NCBI GenBank assembly: GCA_026397725.1
Contig: JAPLUI010000320.1
Location: 1-64,000 of the forward strand
Direction: 5' to 3'
Origin: Verrucomicrobiota bacterium
Lineage (GTDB): Bacteria; Verrucomicrobiota; Verrucomicrobiia; Verrucomicrobiales; Akkermansiaceae
DNA: 64,000 bases
Shown here: one piece after another, positions 26,901 through 36,349 of the stretch
How the letters are laid out: the number at the start of each line of letters is the position of its first letter
How positions within the stretch are numbered: position 1 is the first letter of the stretch
Translations under genes and position numbers: made by a program
The notes under the pieces: model-generated
Told to the model about the DNA's origin: nothing
What the model saw: the letters and a program-made list of their open reading frames with translations, nothing else
Databases searched by the model: none

Positions 26901-27869
26901 GGCGACTTTCCAGGAGCTGTCGGTTAGGACAGTCTGTTGCGATCCGTCGGCGAAGGTCACCCGAAGTTCGGCGATCGCCTTGGGCTGGGCCACCCACGGC
27001 GCGCTGGAGAACCCCCACGGTTCGGCACCGCAGAGTTCGTTATACCAGCCGCGCCCCAGCATCAACCCGAGACTGTTCCGGCCGCGTCTCAGCAGCTCTG
27101 TTAGATCATGGGTGTTGTAAAGGACGCGCTTGTTGTAGTCAGTGACGCCGGGCGCCAACGCGCCGCCATCGATCCGTTTTCCATTGAGGAAGAGCTGATA
27201 GTTGCCCAAGCCAGTGACAAAAAGCAGTGCCTCCTTGACCGGCTTGCCAAGACCAAATCCCTTGCGCAGCAACGATGCGGGATCATGGATGGGATTGGGA
27301 TGCGAGGTGAGCCACTCCATGGGATCGCGCGGATGGTTTTCAAAACGGCTCCAGCGCCCGGTGGTATCCTTCGCCTCGGCGTCACGCGCCGCCCGGTAGC
27401 GCTCCTGCCATTCCTCCTCCGGTCGCCGGCCGATCCACTGCGCCTGCCATTGTGGGATACCGGTGGAGAAACCGGCCGTTTCGCTCCAGGCCGAAACCTG
27501 GTTGGCTTGATCCCACACGCGGACGCGCCACCAATGGCGCGTGCCGGGCGCAAGCGCCGGACCGCCATACTCGATCTGAATCGTCTCGTCGGAGATCACC
27601 TTGCCGGAGTCCCAAACCGCAACGTCTCCATTTTTCAGTTCAATCTGATAGGCCGTCTGCCGGAAGCCGCGTGCATCCGAGCGGTCTTCCCAGAAGAGCC
27701 GCGGTTTGGAAACATCAATGCCTTGAGGATTCTTCAGGTATTCGCACCGCAGATTGGTGGGTGCCGCCACCGCAGCCTGGCCTGGCTCAACCGACAGGCC
27801 AAGCAGGCCGGCGGTGAGAGCGGCCGCAATGATGCCTGGTGACCTCAACGTGAATCTTGGTTTGTTCAT
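23901..27869 (-). CDS. secreted alpha-L-rhamnosidase (GH78-type)
   Basis: The product (1322 aa) would release terminal alpha-L-rhamnose from polysaccharides or glycosides. A signal peptide (SPGIIAAALTAGLLGLSVEPGQA) is followed by the Fn3-like N-terminal sandwich (APTNLRCEYLKNPQGIDVSKP), two more sandwiches (YQLFLNGKRIDG; LGRGWYNELCG), and the alpha/alpha-toroid catalytic domain with the diagnostic DCWTREKLGWTGDAHLTAEE near residue 525 and GGGTHEHPFFGSVGAFFYKWLGG near 830. C-terminal extras are an NPCBM/NEW3-like part (about 1000-1180) and a final LamG-like sandwich (about 1190-1320), making it longer than typical GH78 enzymes. Its ATG overlaps the stop of the upstream gene in ATGA, so the two are translationally coupled. 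Confidence 0.9.
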   Translation of the reverse strand: MNKPRFTLRSPGIIAAALTAGLLGLSVEPGQAAVAAPTNLRCEYLKNPQGIDVSKPRLFWEDRSDARGFRQTAYQIELKNGDVAVWDSGKVISDETIQIEYGGPALAPGTRHWWRVRVWDQANQVSAWSETAGFSTGIPQWQAQWIGRRPEEEWQERYRAARDAEAKDTTGRWSRFENHPRDPMEWLTSHPNPIHDPASLLRKGFGLGKPVKEALLFVTGLGNYQLFLNGKRIDGGALAPGVTDYNKRVLYNTHDLTELLRRGRNSLGLMLGRGWYNELCGAEPWGFSSAPWVAQPKAIAELRVTFADGSQQTVLTDSSWKVADGPVVFDDFRIGDVYDATREIAGWCDADFDDAKWASASVGPAPKGKLTAEMQEPMRANTEFKPDSVTALPETKNGWLFSFPQNIACQMRFGLDGTGLRGKTIKFTFYTYKEASGRLMTHSGPSYSYYVCKGDPREMIELPQFGYAGGRHVTVEGLEKKPSADDMTLIELRSSVETAGTLETSDPLLNRLHQNIRWTQANALHSFPQDCWTREKLGWTGDAHLTAEEAIYNFGMGAHYTKWMGDHLDVQGPDGGLAAFIPNFRPGNEGLAWSGTGIIIPWHLYTYYGDKRILAEMQDSGSRYLAAAPTMGGKPDIYFGGPAEWCAPWAKTIDQIEDRNASLAVPYSTFPGGGEGHYVYGTAYYYRLAGILENIATLLGNPEEARRWHQRREQVRTAFNREFFDADQQIYHGENPTDYRQAANIVPLWFGMVPENVRGTVINNLVGDIVARHEGHLNTAVIGSQALFEELPRLGKADLAYEIAMQKTYPGYLWPMLHFGLTSLPEHWEGGGTHEHPFFGSVGAFFYKWLGGIQPDEQAPGYRHFWIRPSIDNPLEFANSSYHSIRGLIRSEWSKSGSTLALEVEVPANTEADVELPKFGYRDPQIDEGGQVIWQNGKSKARSGILAATDLPAAVRCRVSSGTYHFHVDSSEPLAAARKAGIDLRVADALVYPGESAAISVQATGSLSEAKLVAKSTSGLRIVDVQSAGAAAWTVKVAAAASHPLWQADPVDLTLTGIADGQMIEIQKSVPVAVRAVVEVRYPRPEVHVAPGYAQPQTLFHLRNRRTVDASFAFTARIPDGWGIQFVVAGRKLAAGEPVKLAPKVFTKVEAILLVPADVTSGRQSPVAVAILEDGRRVGEFNGSAKTLSGKVADSFRDDFKTLQWQAEGELKLEGKAGHAEVATPAGHVDAMTSDWMIMDCSKPLRCIVKTSSVHGEWCLQLDDGKTTQYLIGDTRTQGVMEGSFSQLNLDGLQRFRLRFLAIGRPGDCRIGLEEISITPKD

Positions 27870-30800
27870 GAAGGTATTGAAATCACCGTATGGTTACGCT
27901 GGGGAGCGGTGGCCGGCCAGATCAATGCCTGTCCCGCCGCCGTTTCGGCATGGAGATGGTATTCAATCTCCCCTTGCCCCAGATCATTTTCATCCAGGAT
28001 CACTTGATAGACGCCACGGGCCAGGTGCGTCAGCGGCCGGGTTTGGAAAGTCTTTCCATCTAATGGCTTCCAGGATATGTTGAATTGCTTGGGAGGCTGG
28101 GAATCCAGGAAAATCCCCTTGATCCGCAGGCTTTCATCGGCCATCAGGGTGGTCCGGGCACAGGGATTCAAGAGCAGGGCCGGCCCCTGGTATTCCAGCG
28201 GCGGTTGCAGAGTTGTGTTGCCCGCAATCCCCGCCATCTCCGTTCCTAACACCAGTTGCTCCCAATGAGCAATCTGGCCCAGGCCACCTTTGGTTCCGAT
28301 CATGGGAAAGAGGTGACGGTACACCTCGCGCAAGGCCGCAAGCAATTCCTCGCGCGACAATTTGTTACCCCACGCACAGTTGAACCGGGTCACCGCCTGG
28401 TGATAGCGCAGCACATGCGCCCAGTATGCAAAACGCGCTGTGGCTCCGGGTTCCTTGATGCGTTCGCCGAGGGCGACAAATTCGTCGATGAAGTCGATCT
28501 CCTTCAGGGCCTCGGCCAGAGGGCGGTTATCCGGCTGTGCCGCCCCTGGTCCCCACTCGGAGACCCACGGGAGCCAACTGTCCCATTTCTCCAGCAAGCG
28601 GGCGGCTGCCGGAGCGATCGCCTCGCCGAATTCCGTGCGGGCCCAATCCAGATAGAAATCGCCGGTGACATCGCGGCGGTATTGCTCACCGGCATAATCG
28701 GCGAATGCCGGGCCGCCGCAGTTGACTTTGCGGACATAGTTGCCATCGCTCTGCTCGATCACGATGCCATTGATGATCGGCGTATTCGGGTTCGAGATGA
28801 AGTCGATCACCATCTGCCCGTCAGCAACCTTGACATCCGAATACCCGGTCACCAAGACATGGCCCAGCCCCCCCGCGCGACCGGGCACATCCAACTTGGA
28901 TTCTACCAATTGTCCCTGGATCTTGATATCAAAAACCCGCTGACCCGGTTTGGATGCGCCCCAGTCGCAAAACTTCAGGGTGACCCGGTAATTGCCATTG
29001 GGCACCTTGAACCGGTAAGCGCTCATGCCCTGGCGGCCATAGCGGTAAATGGGATCCTCGCCCTTGCTTCCGTAAATGGTTGATATCAGCAACTGCGGCT
29101 GCTTTTCCTCGGGATCATGGAAGCGCGTGTAACGCAAATAGCCGGTATGGCTCCCCCCGACCGCCCCCTCGCCATCAGTTAGAGGCACAGGCATGGGGTT
29201 GCGGTAATCCCGCCAATTCTGCTGATTCCACCCTGCTTGCGCCAGGGCCGCAGCCTGCAGGGTGATCGGCTGAGTCCGCCATTGCAGGCCGATCAATCCG
29301 GTGCAGTTGTAATCGCGGGCCAGCTTGGCATCCGCCCGCATCCAACCGACCTTGAGCACCGATCCCAGGAATTCTCCATCATTCTCAAACCACGGTATGG
29401 CCCACTTGGGACGTTGCAGGTCCTTGTAGGCGGGATCGATGGGGTCGCGGCCGCCGTCGGGCCCGAGGCTGCTGAAAATGATATCCTTGGGCAGGTCGCG
29501 GTCGAGATGATGGAATTGCTCCCCAACGTTGCCCCATCCGGAGATCGCCAAGCGGAATGGGTCCCCCAGGTTGCGCAGCGCCTGGCGGGCGATCTGGAGT
29601 TCTTTGAGCAGGGCCGGATAGTTCAGCGCCTCGGTCTCGGCGGTCCACAGCCAGTAATAATCCAAGGGGTGGGTTTTCATGACCCGGCGGAAGATGCCTT
29701 CGTAAATCCGGAGCACCTCCTCATCACCGGGCTTGAAAGTCGTGTCACCCTTGATCTGGGGCGGATCGGCTTGCCAATCCTTGAAAGCTGGACCGCCGCA
29801 GTTGATCTTTTTCAGATAGTCTTTACCTTGGAGAATGATTCCGGCGATCGCAGGGTGCTCAATCTCCGGTGTGAAGCTGATAACCAGTCTGCCATTCTCC
29901 ACGAGCACATCCTTGAAGATGCAATTCAGAGGCTGGCCCCTGCCGGCCTGCTTGAACACATCAAAATGTTCGAGCACCACCCGGGATTGCAGGGACACGG
30001 TGAAGACCCGGAGATCCGCGGCGTTCTTCCAGTGCTCCACAAAACGCAATTCCACGCTGTAGCTGCCGTTGGGCAGGTGAAACACATATTTCTCCAGGGC
30101 GTAGCGGACTGATTGATAGACGGTCTCCTCGTCCGCACCCGGGATATTCACCGCGTGTTCGGCCGTCGAACTGGCTGGCCCCACCAGGACGCACTCCGGC
30201 AACTCTTTGCCGGCTTCCGGGTGGTTTTGCAGGAGACGGTTCTTCAGATCCTGCGGCAGGGTCATGGGCGCCTCGGTGCCGACGGCGGTTCTCACCCCGA
30301 CCAGTCTTGCCAAGCTGAAGGCCCCTGCAAACATCCGGCCCGTGCGATTGAAAAGTTCGTTGCATTGTTCCGGTGTCTGCGGCCGCGGGCACAGACCGGT
30401 CATCACTTCCGAGCCGAAGCCGTCGCGCTCGAACAACTGCGACGCCCCCAGGCAGAATTGGCTGGTTTTCTTGCTGGCATGGCCCCACGCCCCGCTCAGG
30501 GTGTTCTGATAGTATGACGGATAACTGGCTTTCACCGTCCCATCCGCCGCGACATCCTCAGGCAGCCCGATCCAGACGGTCGGCTCGGCGTAGGGTTTGC
30601 CGTCCGGATAGGTGTGGAGACCCATGAAGTTCATCCGCATTTTGGCCAGTTGGGCAACATGCAGCTTGTAGTCATCCTCATCCCACCAATCGGGCCCGAC
30701 GGCAAAATCATGGAATGGTTGGATGCCCCGCACCTCGAAAAGCGGGCGACGGACACTATCGAAACCATCTAACCGGAGTTCTGTGAGTCCGTCCGGGATC

Positions 30801-31273
30801 GTGTCGCCATGCAGGTAGAACCGGATGCCCAGACTCTCGATGAACTCATACGCCCCATAAAGGCAGGCGGTGGGAGAGCCGCCGGCGATCACCAGCAGTT
30901 CATTCTTCTCCAGAGCCGAGGATTTCAGGGCATATTCCTGCACGCCCAACTGGCCGGGCAGGGCTGCTGAAAAACTTTTCAGCCATTCATCGCCTGCCAC
31001 CCCGATCGCGATTCCGCGCTCACCCGCAGCGACTTTGCTGACCGATCTGATGTGCAGGAGAATTCCCGTCCGCAAGAAGACGTAGCGGCGGACCTCCCGG
31101 GCGGCGAAACGCTCCTGCACCGACGCGGATCTGGAAATCAGGATCGTGCAGGAATCATCCGCACCAACCCCAAGATGGCCGGCATTACATGACTGAGGCG
31201 TGGCGACCATGCCGATAGCGGCAGTCGAGGTGCCACGGAGAAAGGAGCGGCGGTTTATTGTTCGAGGTTTCAT
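27866..31273 (-). CDS. Tat-exported glycosidase-like protein with two inserted malectin-like modules
   Basis: ATG 31273 is chosen because it opens a twin-arginine signal (KPRTINRRSFLRGTSTAAIG). The first 200 residues resemble the N-terminal domain of GH67/GH115-like enzymes (ERFAAREVRRYVFLRTG; LYGAYEFIESLGIRFYL), then a barrel-like domain (KLHVAQLAKMRMNFMGLHTYPDG). The barrel is interrupted near residues 365-495 and 700-850 by malectin-like sandwiches (YVFHLPNGSYSVELRFVE; YRFKVPNGNYRVTLKF), each followed by I/VNCGGPAF. The host sequence resumes each time (HPLDYYWLWTAETEALN; DFYLDWARTEFGE). A glycosidase role is inferred, and the catalytic residues are not identified. The stop overlaps the rhamnosidase start (ATGA). 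Confidence 0.7.
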   Translation of the reverse strand: MKPRTINRRSFLRGTSTAAIGMVATPQSCNAGHLGVGADDSCTILISRSASVQERFAAREVRRYVFLRTGILLHIRSVSKVAAGERGIAIGVAGDEWLKSFSAALPGQLGVQEYALKSSALEKNELLVIAGGSPTACLYGAYEFIESLGIRFYLHGDTIPDGLTELRLDGFDSVRRPLFEVRGIQPFHDFAVGPDWWDEDDYKLHVAQLAKMRMNFMGLHTYPDGKPYAEPTVWIGLPEDVAADGTVKASYPSYYQNTLSGAWGHASKKTSQFCLGASQLFERDGFGSEVMTGLCPRPQTPEQCNELFNRTGRMFAGAFSLARLVGVRTAVGTEAPMTLPQDLKNRLLQNHPEAGKELPECVLVGPASSTAEHAVNIPGADEETVYQSVRYALEKYVFHLPNGSYSVELRFVEHWKNAADLRVFTVSLQSRVVLEHFDVFKQAGRGQPLNCIFKDVLVENGRLVISFTPEIEHPAIAGIILQGKDYLKKINCGGPAFKDWQADPPQIKGDTTFKPGDEEVLRIYEGIFRRVMKTHPLDYYWLWTAETEALNYPALLKELQIARQALRNLGDPFRLAISGWGNVGEQFHHLDRDLPKDIIFSSLGPDGGRDPIDPAYKDLQRPKWAIPWFENDGEFLGSVLKVGWMRADAKLARDYNCTGLIGLQWRTQPITLQAAALAQAGWNQQNWRDYRNPMPVPLTDGEGAVGGSHTGYLRYTRFHDPEEKQPQLLISTIYGSKGEDPIYRYGRQGMSAYRFKVPNGNYRVTLKFCDWGASKPGQRVFDIKIQGQLVESKLDVPGRAGGLGHVLVTGYSDVKVADGQMVIDFISNPNTPIINGIVIEQSDGNYVRKVNCGGPAFADYAGEQYRRDVTGDFYLDWARTEFGEAIAPAAARLLEKWDSWLPWVSEWGPGAAQPDNRPLAEALKEIDFIDEFVALGERIKEPGATARFAYWAHVLRYHQAVTRFNCAWGNKLSREELLAALREVYRHLFPMIGTKGGLGQIAHWEQLVLGTEMAGIAGNTTLQPPLEYQGPALLLNPCARTTLMADESLRIKGIFLDSQPPKQFNISWKPLDGKTFQTRPLTHLARGVYQVILDENDLGQGEIEYHLHAETAAGQALIWPATAPQRNHTVISIPS

Positions 31274-31280
31274 GATATAT

Positions 31281-31559
31281 CTAACGCCGTGAGCACTCGA
31301 AGGTTGATCTTTCACATTCCCCATTCATCTCGATGCTCCGACGGAAATTGGAGGAGCCAATGCCCTGGTTTCCGGTTTGAGTCACCACTTGTGATCGCTT
31401 GGCCATCTCTGCGACCTGGCGCGCTTCCTCCACCGTATGGGTCAACGGCCTTTCGCAGTAAACATGTTTGCCGACCTGCATGGCTGCCCTGCAAAGGACC
31501 GCATGCCAGTGGTCGGGTGAGGCGATTCCTATCATTTGATTTGCAAAGCGTTTTGTCAT
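31281..31559 (-). pseudogene. Gfo/Idh/MocA-type oxidoreductase fragment
   Basis: About 80 residues match the nucleotide-binding half of Gfo/Idh/MocA dehydrogenases: MIGIASPDHWHAVLCRAAMQVGKHVYCERPLTHTVEEARQVAE (read in two parts: ASPDHWHA and YCERPLTHT), then VVTQTGNQGI. Both the Rossmann GxGxxG start and the C-terminal domain are missing, and the frame ends in unrelated sequence. It is a relic of a sugar or inositol dehydrogenase gene between two intact glycosidase genes. Confidence 0.75.
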
Positions 31560-31568
31560 GGGGAGCCA

Positions 31569-34145
31569 TCACTCGACGTCTTCCACCGTCTTGCCCATGT
31601 ATTGCAGGCCGACAGTTGTCCGACTGCCTTTCAACGGCGACCAAGGTGCGATGCGATAACCCTCCGGCTGGAAGGTGATGCCGAAATATCCGTTGTAGAG
31701 CGCGTTGAACGCGTGATAGCAGTCTGGCAGAAAGCCCTCGCCGCCGGATTTATTGCCACTCCAATCATGCCATTCTCCGCGCACCGGGTCGCCACGCTTG
31801 CCGGCCACGCCGCCGTTGAAGAGCCCTTCGCCATACGACTTGATCAGCGGCCACAACATGGCGTCCGCCTCGGTCCGGCGACCCGTCTGATACATTGCCT
31901 GGATATACCAGTAGGCATAACAGGGCGCGGCTCCTCCATTCAGATACTGTTGGAACTTGTTGTCCACGGCATAATCGGAAGAGGGAATATTGATCAGGCA
32001 GTTGGGCATGCCCAGATCGAAGCGATGGAATCCAACCTCTTTGAACTTCGCCTGCAAACGATCCAGGATCTTGTTCGCCTCCGGCTCCGGTACCAGCCCG
32101 TAAATGATGGCCATGCCGTTGACCCAGGGGAACCAGTAATCGTGCAATTTCCCATCCTCGGTCTTCCATCCGGCAATCACGCCCGTTTCCGGATTGAAAA
32201 GAGCCGGATAATAGGCCGCGCGAATCCGGTTGGCTTGGTCGCTGAAGCGTTTGCTTTGTTCATTCCGACCAAGTAGCGACTCCAAGTCCGCTAGATATTG
32301 GAATGCCCGGAAGCCCAGCGCATTGCCGTAGGCGGATTTCCCGCCGTCACGGATGACATCATACCAACCGCCGCCCCGGGTGGATTTGATCGTTTGCAGC
32401 AGTCCATCGCTACCGGCGGTTTCCTCCATCAATGTTCCCAACCGTTCGAGATACGGCAACCAGCGGCGCAGTTGTTCCACCTCGCCGGTTTTGCGGACGA
32501 CCGTCCAGGCCGCGTAGATGAGCGCGGGTTTGGTATCCAAGGTGGTGTTGTATCCGCTGTTGGGGTCGAGCATATAGGCGGGGCCGCAGTCATGTGCCCA
32601 GGTGCCTGCGAAATAGGTGTCTAACGACCGCCGCAGCAGATCACAGGGATCGATGCCGCCGGGTAGGACGGGCAGCCATTGCGCCATTTCGGCATACTCG
32701 AACATGCAGAAGCCACAGTTGATGCTGGTGATGGAATTGCCTAGCAGGTCGGTGTCCGGGCGAAACGGCATGCCGTTGAGGGCGTAGCGACTCAGCCCGG
32801 CCAGGCGCGGCTCTTTGGCGGTCAGCGCGGGCACCGGAGTGACGTGCTGCACGCTCCAGCGCATCACCCCTTGCCGGACGCCGGGTTTGATTTCAACCAA
32901 GCCGTCGGGACGGGTGGGAAAATCGTCGGTCAAATCGAAGTAGGACCACCAGGTCTTGCCGAGCGCCTGGCATTCGGCGGCACGCTCGAAGAAGCCCGCC
33001 ATGGAACCCGGCGCAGACTCCACCAACACCGCGCCGCAATCAGGCGCTTGAAGCAGGCAGGGCAGGCCGACCAGACCAAGTTTTCCGGGGCGATAATACG
33101 GCGTGATCGGCGTCTGGCCGGCATCCAGGTCGAAATGGATCACCCCCGGACGAACCATCATCGCGTGGCTGGCTTCCTTCGTGACGGCCATTTCCACCTC
33201 CTTGGCTCCCACTTTGATTTCCCAGTTCATCCACAACCCATCTGCTGCCTCGAAGGGACCGTAGCGCATCACGTTGCCATCGCGTTTCAAGCTCGCTGCC
33301 GGCAGTGCCTTGACGGGACGGTATGCCGGCGTCACGCGCGGCTGGATGCCATCGGTGCCTTTGACACCCAGCAGGTTGATGTCCAGCTTGCCTTGGCCCT
33401 CGCTATCCCAGGCGAGGCAAGTGATCTGCGGTTGAGCGCGTGAAAAGACGAGTTTTTGCCACGGCGAGCGGATTTCAATCTCGTCGGCCCGCTCCTCGAT
33501 TTGCACCTGATTGTCAGATTTGGCAATCAGCAGCGGTTGAACATCCCGCAATCCCGGTGCGGATTCGATTTGGGGACGAATCGCATCGCCCTCGCCATAG
33601 ACTTCGATCTCACTCAACTGGGTGAAGTTCGAATGGGATGTGGTGGCAGATCGCTCGATAAACAGACGGAAGTTATCCGCCGCCACCGGCGCGAATTTGA
33701 ACTCCATCACCATAGTCATGGCATCGGGCTTCTGATCCTTCACCACAAACAGATCCTTCAGCGAAATCCCATTGTCCGGGCTGTATTGCCCGCGGAAATC
33801 AGTGGGATAATTCTCCACGCTCGAACAGCGGACGACCACGCGATTGATCATGCGTGGTCCGGCAAAACCAATCCACGCCCAATGCGGGTGTTTGCGGTCC
33901 ACCTGGGAGATCCAGCGATTGCCATGTGGAAGTCGCTGGGTTGGATCGGTCACATACCTGCCATCAGTCAGTTGCTCCGGTTTGCATTCAAAATCGAAGC
34001 CACCGTAGGTAGCGTCGTTGCGACCAAACGCGCTTAACGAATCCACCGAGACAAAGCTTCCCTCCGAGGCAAAGGCGACGTTCCGTTCCGCAGCCCACAG
34101 TATGGGGGAGAGCCCGAACATGAGTAGTGGTAGTATTTCTTTCAT
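31569..34145 (-). CDS. secreted discoidin-like / six-hairpin glycosidase
   Basis: The 858-residue product starts at ATG 34145 with a signal peptide (MKEILPLLMFGLSPILWAAER). A discoidin-like domain (about 20-185; SLSAFGRNDATYGGFDF to IEVYGEGD) precedes a sandwich (about 210-420; IEIRSPWQKLVFSR) and an alpha/alpha-toroid (about 430-850; LPGGIDPCDLLRRSLDTYF; STRGGGWYDVIRDGGKSAYGNAL; DYWFPWVNGMAIIYG; GGEGFLPDCYHAFNALYNGYFGI). It is collinear with residues 220-1060 of the gene at 146-3334 and is probably the intact member of the pair. Retaining or inverting mechanism and substrate are unknown. It is downstream of nothing on its strand within 500 bp, so it probably has its own promoter. Confidence 0.75.
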   Translation of the reverse strand: MKEILPLLMFGLSPILWAAERNVAFASEGSFVSVDSLSAFGRNDATYGGFDFECKPEQLTDGRYVTDPTQRLPHGNRWISQVDRKHPHWAWIGFAGPRMINRVVVRCSSVENYPTDFRGQYSPDNGISLKDLFVVKDQKPDAMTMVMEFKFAPVAADNFRLFIERSATTSHSNFTQLSEIEVYGEGDAIRPQIESAPGLRDVQPLLIAKSDNQVQIEERADEIEIRSPWQKLVFSRAQPQITCLAWDSEGQGKLDINLLGVKGTDGIQPRVTPAYRPVKALPAASLKRDGNVMRYGPFEAADGLWMNWEIKVGAKEVEMAVTKEASHAMMVRPGVIHFDLDAGQTPITPYYRPGKLGLVGLPCLLQAPDCGAVLVESAPGSMAGFFERAAECQALGKTWWSYFDLTDDFPTRPDGLVEIKPGVRQGVMRWSVQHVTPVPALTAKEPRLAGLSRYALNGMPFRPDTDLLGNSITSINCGFCMFEYAEMAQWLPVLPGGIDPCDLLRRSLDTYFAGTWAHDCGPAYMLDPNSGYNTTLDTKPALIYAAWTVVRKTGEVEQLRRWLPYLERLGTLMEETAGSDGLLQTIKSTRGGGWYDVIRDGGKSAYGNALGFRAFQYLADLESLLGRNEQSKRFSDQANRIRAAYYPALFNPETGVIAGWKTEDGKLHDYWFPWVNGMAIIYGLVPEPEANKILDRLQAKFKEVGFHRFDLGMPNCLINIPSSDYAVDNKFQQYLNGGAAPCYAYWYIQAMYQTGRRTEADAMLWPLIKSYGEGLFNGGVAGKRGDPVRGEWHDWSGNKSGGEGFLPDCYHAFNALYNGYFGITFQPEGYRIAPWSPLKGSRTTVGLQYMGKTVEDVE

Positions 34146-34990
34146 AAGGTGTGATGCAGTCAGCAAAGTGAAATAGTGGCCTCTTGCGCCCATTGTTGGT
34201 AGGATTCAGTCAATATATACTCGGCTTTTGCTACGGGAATATCATTGGGTTCGCGTCCGGCGGCCCGGCAGAGGCCGCGTGCGAGCAGCCGTTGGAAGTT
34301 CGGGATGATTCCGAAAGAGCCATTCGAATCAGGTCCTCGCCCGCCGACTACCAGCAACTCGAGTCCCTCGCCACCAGTCGCCTCCGGGTCCGCCGCCGCC
34401 ACCAGACTCAGCGAGGAGTCGGCTGAGGATACAAGGATGCGGAACTGAGCGAGATGACTGGCACTGGAAGGCCTTGGGGGTGTTACGATCACGGCAGTGG
34501 TGAGGATGTTGGTCATTCAGGGTATTGGAGCGGAGGCCTCGAGGCGGCGGTCTGCTCCGGGCGCATTCCTGGTCGGAGGAGTGGAAACATTGAGTATTAT
34601 TGGGAGGGCTCTGGGGATCGGTTTGGGCCTCGCGCCGAACGGGCGTGACCTAACGGCGATGGAGGGTGGCAGATGCAATCAAAAGCTGCGTTCGAATCCC
34701 GACACCTTCGTTTTTCAAACACCGTCTGTCATTCGACCGCTTCGCGTCACATGGCCATTCTTTGCCTCAGGGGAGACTGCCGTTGCGTGGCTGCGGATCG
34801 GGTGCCTCGCGCAAGACATCGGGGAGGCGCTCAAGCGGAATTGTTCTTGATTTTGTGCCAGGAAGATCAAAGATCCCCCCCGTCGATTTCTGGATCGGGA
34901 TCTTCGAGCTTGTCGTTACCGGCATTCGAGTCGCCCGGATCAAGAGACTTTTCAGATCACAACCTGCTCCAAATCCACCAACCCTGTAAT
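34146..34990. other. intergenic region between the glycosidase and the AraC gene
   Basis: This is the divergent spacer between the minus-strand glycosidase and the plus-strand regulator and should hold both promoters. A minus-strand frame 34160-34516 (118 codons, ending YQQWAQEATISLC) is open, but I recognise nothing in it and it lies inside the promoter region, so I do not call it a gene. I saw no operator-like repeat. Confidence 0.35.
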
Positions 34991-35998
34991 ATGAAGTCCT
35001 CCTCCCAGCCAGACTTGAGGCGGAAACCCTCTTTTCTGATGCGACCCGATTCGATCACAGCGTCTGAAACCTCCCCGGTTTCCAAATTCGATCCGTGGGA
35101 GCTGTCCACGGAATATCGTGGATACGACCGGGAAGTATTCGAGGGCGCGACCATTTTGTTGCCTGAGCTGGCGATTTTCGGCTGGTTGCACTTTCACGCG
35201 GCATTGCCGGGAGCCCTGCAACCGGATCGGCATGAGGGGCTGTATGAGATCCACTACATGCGCCGTGGTCATGTCAAATGGTGGGTGGAGGACGAGAAGC
35301 ATGAATTTTCCACCGGCCGTGTCTTCATCGTAAAGCCTGGCGAGCTTCATGGCGGGGATGAGGACTCGCTCCAGCGGTGCGAGCATTACTGGCTGCGGAT
35401 TGGTTTTCCCAAGGGCAAGGCCTTGCCAGCACTGACCAGCGCTGAGACCGCTCGGATGAGATCTCACTTCGAATCCATCCGCTTCCGCAATTTTGTGGCC
35501 ACGCCTGAGGTCGGCGAGTTGTTCGTCCGGATCCACAATGAACACCGCTTCGGTTCAATGCCGCATGGCGTGACAATCGCCCGCGCGATGTTGCACGCAT
35601 TGCTCATTACCGTTTTGCGGGATCATGACCGCTGCATTGCCGCGTCGAGCCAGCAGCCTTTGCTTTCATGGCGGGTTCGCCGGGTGATAGAACTGATGCA
35701 GCAGCGGATGTGCGACCCGGACCTGCGGATTGATTCCATAGCGGCTGAAGTCAGGGGGGGCACCGCCAGTCTGCGTGCCCGCTTTCGCTTGGAGACCGGT
35801 CTTTCCATGCACGATTTCCTGCTCCAACACCGGATCGAGGAGGCAAAGAAACGCTTGGACGATTCCACACTCGGAGTCACTCAGATCGCTTATGATCTGG
35901 GATTTTCCTCCAGCCAATATTTCGCCACCACCTTCCGGCGCTTTGTCGGAATGGCACCGGGAGAATTCCGCCGCAAACACGGTTCGTCCCAACCGTAA
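34991..35998 (+). CDS. AraC-family transcriptional regulator
   Basis: The 335-residue protein has an AraC-type cupin sensor domain (about residues 50-150; GLYEIHYMRRGHVKWWVEDEKHEFSTGRVFIVKPGELHGGDED) and a C-terminal double helix-turn-helix (about 235-330; LLSWRVRRVIELMQQRMCDPDLRIDSIAAE; TLGVTQIAYDLGFSSSQYFATTFRRFVGMAPGEFRRKHG), the classic AraC signature. I place the start at ATG 34991; ATG 35039 is possible and the longer open frame upstream looks non-coding. It probably senses a sugar and activates the flanking glycosidase, GH130 and transporter genes, which is inferred from proximity. Confidence 0.88.
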   Translation: MKSSSQPDLRRKPSFLMRPDSITASETSPVSKFDPWELSTEYRGYDREVFEGATILLPELAIFGWLHFHAALPGALQPDRHEGLYEIHYMRRGHVKWWVEDEKHEFSTGRVFIVKPGELHGGDEDSLQRCEHYWLRIGFPKGKALPALTSAETARMRSHFESIRFRNFVATPEVGELFVRIHNEHRFGSMPHGVTIARAMLHALLITVLRDHDRCIAASSQQPLLSWRVRRVIELMQQRMCDPDLRIDSIAAEVRGGTASLRARFRLETGLSMHDFLLQHRIEEAKKRLDDSTLGVTQIAYDLGFSSSQYFATTFRRFVGMAPGEFRRKHGSSQP

Positions 35999-36082
35999 TC
36001 CGAATTCATTGTGGAGTGCCGGGAATCTTCGTGAGGCGGGGAATCCGCACCATCACAGGTCGGCGCGATCGATTTGCGGGGA

Positions 36083-36223
36083 GTGGAAAATCTCGATCCG
36101 GGCCGTGTTCTGAACGCCTGGTTCCCCGTATCCGCCACCAACCCTGGCAACACGGCCCAACGATTCGTCTCCGGCCAAACCGTCGTCGAGCGGATCAGCC
36201 CGGGACCCGTTCCCATGCCGTGA
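36083..36223 (+). pseudogene. possible short coding relic
   Basis: The frame reads GVENLDPGRVLNAWFPVSAT, NPGNTAQRFVSGQTVVERIS and PGPVPMP before TGA at 36221, with codon use like real genes and similar sense upstream to about 36036. There is only a GTG as a start and no domain that I know. It may be the C-terminal remnant of a lost gene. Nothing else is seen between 35999 and 36349. Confidence 0.25.
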
Positions 36224-36349
36224 GATCATCGTCATTGTTCAAAAATCAATGACATCGGGAATCGAACGCGGTGTGGCTTGCTTTCCATTATACGTGGACT
36301 TGAAAAATCCAAGCCGTTGGGAATTCCAAGCCGTTCCTGACGTAAGAGC

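Noticed and set aside
34160..34516. Minus-strand frame of 118 codons before the AraC gene
   Set aside because: No similarity recognised and it occupies the divergent promoter region.
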